Source: Cacajao melanocephalus
Taxonomy: Eukaryota; Chordata; Mammalia; Primates; Pitheciidae
Direction: 5' to 3'
Assembly (NCBI GenBank): GCA_963573385.1
Contig: CAUYLG010062850.1
Location: 33,800 to 97,799 of the forward strand
Length of the DNA: 64,000 nucleotides
Positions 52,683-64,000 of the stretch are shown one piece after another (the stretch's first letter is position 1; each line of letters starts with the position of its first letter). The notes beneath the pieces were generated by a model. It saw only the letters and a list, made by a program, of their open reading frames with translations. It made no database searches and was not told the origin of the DNA. The translations under genes and the position numbers were made by a program.

Positions 52683-52809
52683 ATAAAATCTTGTCTACCT
52701 GCCTTCATTGAAAAATTATACTAAAAGGCTCTTAACACAGGGTCAAGAAATACCCAAAGAAATTTAGGGCGTAAGTGGTTTTTAAATCTTCACAATAACA
52801 GATTACTCA

Positions 52810-52926
<117 letters not shown>

Positions 52927-53555
52927 TCAGGACATAATCAAATCACTCTGACAGAGTGAATACAAAAAACGTCCCTCCTTGTCCCATGTCAAGCTGTCTG
53001 GTCTAGTTCTGTTCAGGAGAAAAGAAAGCCAGTGCCTGTTGAAACATTCCTTTAAGAGATTCAGCATTGGGGTTAGGCTGGAGTGGGGAGTACCATTTAA
53101 ACAGCCAGATTACTGTCTGGTCTGAGTGCCGGGGTGTTTGCAACTAACTGATCACAACCATTTACAGATTTCTTTGTGCCTTCTCCACTCCCACTGCTTC
53201 ACTTGACTAGCCTAAAAAAACAAAACTAAAAAGAGCCAGATTATTGGCAAAGGTAGTCTGGATTCAGTGGTAAGACTCCCACAGCCCTGCCCAAAGCAAC
53301 CCCAGGTGGGAGTTTCCATGTCTAGCTCCGTGGAGGTGACTCCAGAGAGTGAGCAGCACTATCCATTGATTGTCTCCTCCAGTTCTCTCCAGGACAAAGC
53401 TTGCTGATTGCAACCAGGCAAAAAATACAGAGATTTTTGGCTTTTGGAAACTGGAATGGGACTCCAGCTACATCTCACTGGCACTGAATGCCAACTACTT
53501 GGAACGTTACTGACAAGTTCAGAAAAAACAGGCAATGACATGGTGTTGAAAGGCT

Positions 53556-53830
53556 CAGAACAGCACCATCCGGTAGAAATATAATGCAAGCTATAAATGC
53601 AATTTTAAATTTTCCAGCAGACATGTTAAAAAAAAGTAAAAAGGAACAGATACACCTGTTTTATTAATATTTTAAATTTTTAAATGAATATATGAAAACA
53701 TTATAATAAGGTATTTTATATTCTGTTTTGGCCCCAACTCTTCAAAGTGTGATGTGTAGCTTCCATGCATTTCACTGTGGACTGACCACATCTCCAGTGC
53801 TCAAGAGTCACACGTGGTGAGAGGCTTCTG
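53556..53830. repeat. Medium-reiterated repeat, opposite orientation to 8,635-8,825
   Basis: GTAGAAATATAATGCAAGC, AATTTTAAATTTTCCAGCAG and TCCAGTGCTCAAGAGTCACACG are typical of a common human interspersed repeat, class not certain to me. Confidence 0.6.
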
Positions 53831-53833
53831 TGT

Positions 53834-54210
<377 letters not shown>

Positions 54211-54967
54211 TTAGACTCTATTTGTATCTTTGGCAGATCTTTGGTATTGCTACTCATTAATGCCAGTATTCTATATTAGTCATACAACCCAAATGCCATT
54301 TCTAAATAGGAAAAATGAAACAAATGAGAATGTTTGCTTTGAACTGCACTGGCACCAGTCAACATGAGGGATGGTCTCTGAATATGTCTCACCTCTAGGG
54401 CCCCACATGAATCCAGGGGAGTAACAGCGGGAACACCCAAACTTGTCTCAGTTGTCCTGGAGGACTACAGGAAGGGCCTTTTTTAAAGGAAATTAAATTA
54501 ATTGGGTCTGAAAAGCTAAGAGTCTCATTCAAAAAATAATGTCATTTATGACTTCAGCTCTATCATAAAAAGTTTCCATTTTTCCAGCAATCTCATTTTT
54601 AAAAATCTCAGCATCACTATGCTGCTAATTTTTTCTAATATGATGTTAGAGCAGAAAAAAAAGATCAGCAGTCCAAGACTGTAAAGGAGTCTGATAACAA
54701 TGGATAGTGCTACTGGTGTGCTATTGATCAAGTGCTTCCCCGTTTTTTTTTTTTTCCTTCTTGTCTTCTGTGCTTCCCTTTTTAAAAGTCTTGTTAATGT
54801 TACTGGTATCTGAGAACAAAACATTTTCTTCATATTCTGCATGTAGAATTCTTTACGATGGTATTTTCATGGAAAATCTGCTAGTTTATGTGAGTTTCCT
54901 TATGATAAATAGGACAATCTAAAGCAAGTTAATGTTCTCATATGACAGCTGGACTTGTGCAGAATTA

Positions 54968-55099
<132 letters not shown>

Positions 55100-55481
55100 T
55101 TAGTCAACCTGGTACCTCATGCTAATTCAAAATCCTATAGTCCTTAAATAGACATTCTACAATTAAAAATAATTGGTATGTTCAAAGCATTTTCAGAGAA
55201 TAGATGTGGTCTTCCAAGGATTGCTATTCAAACTAGTTAACAGCCAGTACAATATGGGCAGGGACCAATGGGAGCACAGGATATCAGCTATTTGTCATGT
55301 TTCCTGATTGGCATGATTGTTACCAGGCTCACATGTGTGATTCACTGGGCTAGTCAGGAGAGAAATGCTTTGAACACACAGAAGTCATGAAAGCAAACCT
55401 GTGGCACAGAACACCTATGCTGCCTTACAGAAGTCAGGCCAGGTCTAAGAGAATTCCAACTGTAGATAAGTAAGCTCTTTA

Positions 55482-55812
<331 letters not shown>

Positions 55813-57307
55813 ATCTGAGAGATGACGATGGACTTGTGCAGCACACGCCTGGGACAGAGCAGATCCTCCACCAAAGGCAGTCCTTAAAAGTGGGTGTGAA
55901 GAGTTGGTCCAAGTTTCAGCTGAAAGCAGTAGTACTTTTCCCTCAGGTTAGCATCCTCATGCAGTTCATCAGGATGAGTCCTTGGCAGCACAAAATACCC
56001 TGTGGTTGGGACGTGGCTGCTCTCTGCCTGGAGCGCGGCTCCAGATAGCAAGCAAGGGGTAGAGACTATGGAAAGGTCATTGTGCTTGGAGAACACAGTA
56101 CATGGACTGGCAGGTTCATTTCAATTACACACAATGCATGTTGTTTTCCTATAGCACTGACTTCAAGGACACAAAATAAAAAGTAGTCTACTAATTAATA
56201 TCACATATAGAGAGCTGATCCCAGTGCAATGCTCACACTCATGGGAACAGTGTGCTCCATCTCATACCACCAGGTGGTTCCATCCTAGCGGCACTATACT
56301 ACTCTCTTTGACAAATCCAATCATTCCTCCTTCTAATGAAAGAAAGCTTCTGCTGTCCGTGACATTGCGCCTGATAAGGCAAAGCTTAATCCCAATCCAT
56401 CTACAGTCCTGTTTTTAAAGATACTGACCTCTCCACACCATGGTGATTAGTAACTATTCACATACACACTTCTGTTGCATAAACTCCATTTATTAAGATG
56501 GGCATTGTTAATTCTCTGTGTGAAAGAGGAAGATAGTATGTCCTAAAAGTGACATCTGCTAATTTTTTCCTTATGTTGGGAGTATTTTGTGCTTATGTGT
56601 CCAAAACATAATTTCTGATGATTCTGAAAGATCCTTCAGGCAAAAGCTGGTTTCCCTTTGGCTAGTCTCCAAAAGCTGTGAGACAACCTGGGGCCAGGCG
56701 CATCAAAAAAAAAATTGCTATCTCTCAAAAACACAGATGCTTGATAAGCTTTTGCCAAGACCCTGGGCTGTTGGAATCACTTCCATTGTGAAGTGGGCCA
56801 CTTGGAAATACAGCTTCTCTCCACGGAGGATGACACTCTGGAGGACTCAGCAAAAGGCTCCAGTTCCCTGGCACTCATTTAGCATGCTACAGATTACCCA
56901 AAGTGGTAACAGCTGAGGAACAATTGTAACCAATAGACACTGAATTAGAAATGTAAGAAAAACCTTCTCATTTGTTCCTTTGGTCTTGAAAATGATCATT
57001 CTGAAAAGCAATCCGATGCCTAACTCATTGGATGATGGATACTAGACACAAAGTTTTTCACAGAGTATAATCTGTTTCTAATTTGTAATTCAAAGATCCA
57101 TATTTTAAAAGAGTCTTCACAACAAAGCAAGACCTTGGGCATAATAAAATCACTTTGCTTAGTTATTCTACATGCCAGCTGCAGAATATTATATCTTACA
57201 AAGTATGGAGCTGGAAAGCAATGTAAACTAACATTAACTCTAAATTCCTAAAAAAATTTTATTTTAGTTTTGTTTTTTCCCCAACTTCTGGGCATCTGAA
57301 AAAATAC

Positions 57308-57449
57308 CTGCCAGATGATCATGAAAAGGTATACTCCAGCTACTCTCTGAAAAGAAGATTTGGGGTCAAACCATCGGACATAGGTCCAGCTAGCCGGAGT
57401 GAACTGCAGCACTGCTCTCTTGATCTTCCCGGTGGTGGTATGAATGTCC
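57308..57449 (-). CDS. PTDSS1: PTDSS1 exon 7, residues ~252-298
   Basis: The acceptor CTCTTCTTCAG is followed by G GAC ATT CAT, completing Lys251, and the exon ends ATC TGG CAG before GTATTTTTTC; 142 nt in frame. The protein reads [18 protein letters not shown], then [10 protein letters not shown], then a hydrophobic segment [10 protein letters not shown] that looks like a membrane helix. The basic KIKR stretch and the following LQFTP are the cytoplasmic region linked to product inhibition by phosphatidylserine in the literature. Leu265 (CTG, 57,409-57,407) and Pro269 (CCG, 57,397-57,395) carry the normal, not the Lenz-Majewski, codons. A continuous open frame runs on upstream through the intron, so the ORF alone overstates the exon; splice sites fix its limits. 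Confidence 0.97.
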
Positions 57450-58602
57450 CTGAAGAAGAGAATGGCTCCAGTGAAAATCCAGAGATAAGTCAGCAGGGAG
57501 AAACAAAGCACAAGAAAAAGACCCTGTGCATGGAGGATTTTTATAACAAATGCTAAAACAAAGAGACTGCTTTTCACCTGAATTGTTTCTCAAAGGTCTT
57601 CTCTATTTATATAGGTAAAGCAGGTGACAGCAGCACACTCAGTGGGGAATTTCATTGATGACAGGCCCAGGGCAGCAAGGAGACTGTTCTCACCCACTGC
57701 TTGTCTGCACACACTTCATATTCTTGGATCACCCACATCATTTCTTTACGCTGTTTCTTCCCCAGAGCAGTGAACAGTTTGGGTTGATGAACAGTGGTAT
57801 TTAACCTTTCTTAAATTTTAATCCTCGAAATCACTCAATTAAAAGTTTCATACACCCATGAAAGAACCAAACAGTCCCACAGTTTACAAATGAGGACATG
57901 AAGACTCAGAGACAGCAAATGGCTGACAGACTCAGCATCAGGGGTGGGCACAGCTTCCAGCCCTTCCTGTACTAGTCCAGGAGAGCCAAAACCCACAGTA
58001 TAATAAATATTATTTAATAACTGGAAAAGTCTTTAATTCTACAAATATTTATGTGATGAACTTTTATGTCTCCACAACATTGTGCTGAGTACTTGAAAGC
58101 ATAAGCACCAACTAATCAGGCTTCTGTTCTAGCGGGAGGGAGCAGGGAGAGTGGCAGGAAACCAGCGCTGTTCCTTCATCCACCCACCTATCCGCCAACA
58201 AACTCCTTCTGAGAAAACATCACAGCAAGAAGATCTGCGGCACAATGGCAGCGAAAAATAGAGACTATCCAAAAATAAACAAGAACTACAAAAGTCTTGT
58301 ATTGTAAAAATAGCAAAGTGCAGAGAAAGACCGAGAAGAAAATGGGAATAAATAGAGATGCAGCATGATCAAGAATCAGGATATTTAATACAGAAAAGAG
58401 GTTAATTCAATTTAATCTGTATTCATTTATACATTTAATGTTACTTTAAAAAACATCCAATAGGATTTTGTTGTTATTGTTGATTAGTTGAGCTTATTTC
58501 TTGGGAACTGGACAAAATGATTCTGAAGTCAATATTTTAAGAATAAGCATAAGAAAACAAGGAAGTATATTGTAGCAGTGTTTAAGAAAGCAGATATTCT
58601 GA

Positions 58603-59115
<513 letters not shown>

Positions 59116-59151
59116 ATTGTTAGGTTAAATACTGCCTTAAATATATTAAAA

Positions 59152-59445
59152 AGTGGCTGAGTGTGGTGGCTCATGGCTATAATCCCAGCACTTTGGGAGG
59201 CTGAGGTGGGCAGATCACCTGAGGTCAGGTGTTCGAGACCAGCCTGGCCAACATGGAAAAACCCTGCCTCTACTAACAATACAAAAATTAGCTTGGCATG
59301 GTAGTGCCAGTTGGGGATTATAGGCACTGGGGAGGCTGACATAAGAGAACTGCTTAAACCTGGGAAGTGGAGGTTGCAGTGAGCCAAGATTGCACCATTG
59401 CACTCTAGCCTGGGTGACAGAGCAAGACTCCAACTCAAAAAAAAA
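59152..59445 (+). repeat. Alu (sense), intron 6
   Basis: GTGGCTGAGTGTGGTGGCTC to CTCAAAAAAAAAATAAG, with a small internal rearrangement near 59,310. Confidence 0.93.
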
Positions 59446-59449
59446 ATAA

Positions 59450-60540
<1,091 letters not shown>

Positions 60541-61322
60541 CAACCACAACTTTCATTAACACTACCATTGTTCTTTTCTTCTTCATCAATGGCATGATTC
60601 CTGCTGCAAACTGAGAAGCAAGTTTAATGAAGCAGGATAAAGCAATGCTGGCCGTGTGACTGTCCTCCACTGGAAGCACAGTGGGGCGTGCAACTTAAAA
60701 CTAGTCAGAGAACTTCCTGGATGACAAGTGAGCTGAGTCAGCGAAGAAAAGGATGATCAGGCTGGCCTATGGGTACACAGGCCAAATCCCAGGGTAAAGA
60801 GGGGAGTGTGTGCATAAACAGACCCTGGGGTGCCCAGGAGGGTGTAGAGAAAGGATTTCCCTACTGAGGCAATAGATGTACCTCCTAAAGACCATGAGAA
60901 GCCATCACAGGGGAATGACATGATGAATCCGATGTTCTTAAAAAGCTCACTCAAGCAACGGTGTGGGAACGACTGGAGGACTTAACCCGGAAACAGAGAT
61001 GAATTAATCCAGGGATGGGAGTCTAAATGCAGGCTGAAGCAGTCGGGATGAAAAAGAGGGGATGGATTTGAGAAATCTTTCAAATGAAGAGGGTGGTGTT
61101 AGAACCCCATGAATTCCTGGGGTGAGAAAGAGAAAATCATAAATGATTGAGCATTATCTGGACAAATGCTTGAAATCAGGTTTATAATCATTTATGAGTT
61201 TCAGTTACTAACATGGAATTTATTCTTTAGCATCAAAGACCTTGCTAAAATTGATTCCTACCAAAACAATTAAATATATATCATGAAAACCTGTGACTAA
61301 TATCCAAAAAGAAGGCAACTCA

Positions 61323-61559
<237 letters not shown>

Positions 61560-62116
61560 TTATTTTAGAAAAAGTATTTGACATTTCATTTTTTCCTAAT
61601 GTACAGAATAAAAACAGAACAGGTTCTGCAGTCTGTTTCTGTTTTTTTCTTATATTGTGGAGGGCTTACCAATAAACAGCACGTATTCAAACAGCTCTTC
61701 TCTTTTTGATACAGGGCTTTAAAGAAAGGAGGGTCTCTCTTGAAAAGTACTACCAACTAATTACCTTGGCTAATGACAATGACAACATGACAAGGATCTG
61801 GGAGGGGAACAGGAGAAAAGTTTCCAGCCCTGACAACAAAGCATTGGCATAATCCTCAAAATTAGCAGCTCGAGAATTCAAGTTGTGCATTTCAAAAAAT
61901 ATCCCCTAGATATTTAGGTAAAACAGTGACTATGTTGTAAAAGAACAGTTAGCTCTTGATGACATGAAGTAGGAAGCATGGCAGCTTAATAGGAAATCTC
62001 ACACCAACTGATTCACAATAATGACAATCTTTTATTAAGTGCCCATGATGTGCAGTGGTGAGAAAAAAGAAAGTCAAGGGTCTTGATTTCAAGGGGAGGA
62101 GTCAGATGTTGTGTTT

Positions 62117-62388
<272 letters not shown>

Positions 62389-63231
62389 TGTTTATCCAGA
62401 TAACCAGAATCATAAAATATGGTAGACTGAGGAAAGTGTGACAATGGTGACATAAATGGAGTATGGTAGAAACAAAACATTCATTCTGACTGAGGCTGAA
62501 AGTTCCTTCAGCTTATGGAACTTTCCTGGAGAGGCTTCTGCAAGAAAGATATATTGGAGGGGGAACATTAAGGACAAGAATGATTGATTTCATGAGATGG
62601 AGATGAAGATGTGGGTGTTTCAGGAAGGGGGAACAGTAAGATCAAGGGTAGAACAGAAGTCCCCCGGAGATCAATTTGTCCAAAACCAGGGGCATATCCG
62701 CTGTATTCAGAACAGCATGCCCTGCTGTATGAAGGCCCAATGTGAGAAGGTGAAATTACTAAGACATATCTGTGAGTTCTCTGGAAAGAGACAAGCCTAT
62801 AATTACAAAACTTTGAAGTAATATAATAAATACTGCAAAGATAAAACAGTATTCACGAAAGCATTTTGTAAGCTATAAACAATATATACATAGGAGAAAC
62901 ATTTTGTTCTCAATGAACCTGCTGCCAAGAAGCTACAGAGTAGCTGCTGCATGTTATGGCTTGTGGCTGCATTCTTAACATGGTACTACCCTTGAAGTGT
63001 ACTCCCAGGTTCCAAGCCATGAGATGCAGCCTTAACTCTTGCCCTTAAAAAGAGAAGAGAGAAACTTCAGCAGAAGTCAATGACATATATTTGCTGAAAC
63101 AAAACTATGCAAGAGAGTGGGATGTGGAGGACATCCTCCAGCCTAAGGAACTTTCCAGGAAGGTACCAGGTTCTGGAGGTGAGATGGGTCCCCAAAAGAC
63201 CTAAACCCAAGGAGGAGGGGGCTGTATTCCT

Positions 63232-63660
63232 CCATTCACTGCAGATTTATGGAGCATCTGCCATGTGTAAGGCAAAGTCCTTGGGTCTGGGAATACACAG
63301 GCATGGGCCCTACCCTTTTGAGGCACAAGGTTTAGCAGAAAAGAGGCACTTAGAGAGTGTCTAACATGTGAGGAGCATTTCAAAGGAGAATGGCGAGGTG
63401 TTCTATTTCCAGCTGTATAAAGTTGGAGCACAGCTACTGGAGGGGCAGGGATAGCCTTCTGGAGCTGAGCTCTGGAGACAGCTTGTTAGCAGGTGAAGGG
63501 CGAGAAGAGAGGGAAGAGCAGTGGGGAGGACTCTGTGGTGAGGAAGACAGCAGAGGCAGCTGGAGTACTGAGGGCAAAACAGAGGCACGATGAGGCTGAG
63601 GCTAGAAGGAAAGGGGCCGGTGAACCTGTTGTCTTGTAGGCAGGGTGAGAAGTTTGGATT
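63232..63660 (+). repeat. L2-like fragment (sense), intron 5
   Basis: TTTATGGAGCATCTGCCATG and GGGTCTGGGAATACACAGG resemble the sense L2 3' region. Open frames here are not coding. Confidence 0.45.
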
Positions 63661-63675
63661 CTCTTTTAAGAGTAA

Positions 63676-64000
<325 letters not shown>

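Noticed and set aside
57450..57577. Extension of PTDSS1 exon 7 upstream to the Met of the 109-aa frame
   Set aside because: A CTTCTTCAG acceptor at 57,451-57,450 and the phase of exon 6 fix the exon start at 57,449; the rest is intron that happens to be open.

Overview
The window is primate, most likely human, nuclear DNA. It carries at least 26 Alu copies, several L1, L2, MIR and L3/CR1 fragments, a MaLR retrovirus-like element and a MER2 DNA transposon, and its only intact protein gene is split into short exons by long introns with GT/AG junctions. The gene is PTDSS1 (phosphatidylserine synthase 1), read on the minus strand. From general knowledge of the human map this corresponds to 8q22.1, shown here reverse-complemented to the gene's usual orientation.

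Layout. Positions 1 to about 34,080 lie downstream of PTDSS1 and hold no intact protein gene that I can support. This part contains a keratin-8 processed pseudogene with an inverted 5' half (9,514-11,179), a MER2 element (12,363-12,722), a nest of L1 inserted into L1 plus two Alus (15,700-18,545), an old L3/CR1 LINE remnant that still shows reverse-transcriptase similarity (about 19,630-21,480), a 135-bp tandem duplication (28,049-28,319), a small minisatellite (33,111-33,240) and scattered Alu, MIR and L2 copies. Some unique AT-rich blocks look like candidate regulatory DNA.

From about 34,080 to 64,000 the window is the 3' half of PTDSS1. Eight coding exons were found by translation and splice sites: 61,475-61,324, 57,449-57,308, 55,081-54,969, 52,876-52,811, 47,061-46,962, 38,483-38,415, 37,599-37,530 and the terminal exon from 35,156 with its stop at 35,049-35,047. 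All phases join, giving 273 residues plus stop. This matches residues 201-473 if the protein is 473 aa. A roughly 970-nt 3' UTR ends near an AATAAA at 34,105-34,100. The 5' half of the gene and its promoter lie beyond 64,000.

The most unusual features are local, non-transposon duplications. A 100-bp segment is repeated at 95% identity 1.1 kb apart in intron 9. A 91-bp direct repeat flanks the 69-nt, in-frame exon 11. A perfect 2x30-bp repeat lies in intron 12. The twin-priming architecture of the keratin pseudogene and a perfect 12-bp-arm palindrome carrying two AP-1-type sites at 19,364-19,391 also stand out. I found no novel prokaryote-like or multi-gene system; the window is an ordinary mammalian locus with interesting structural detail.
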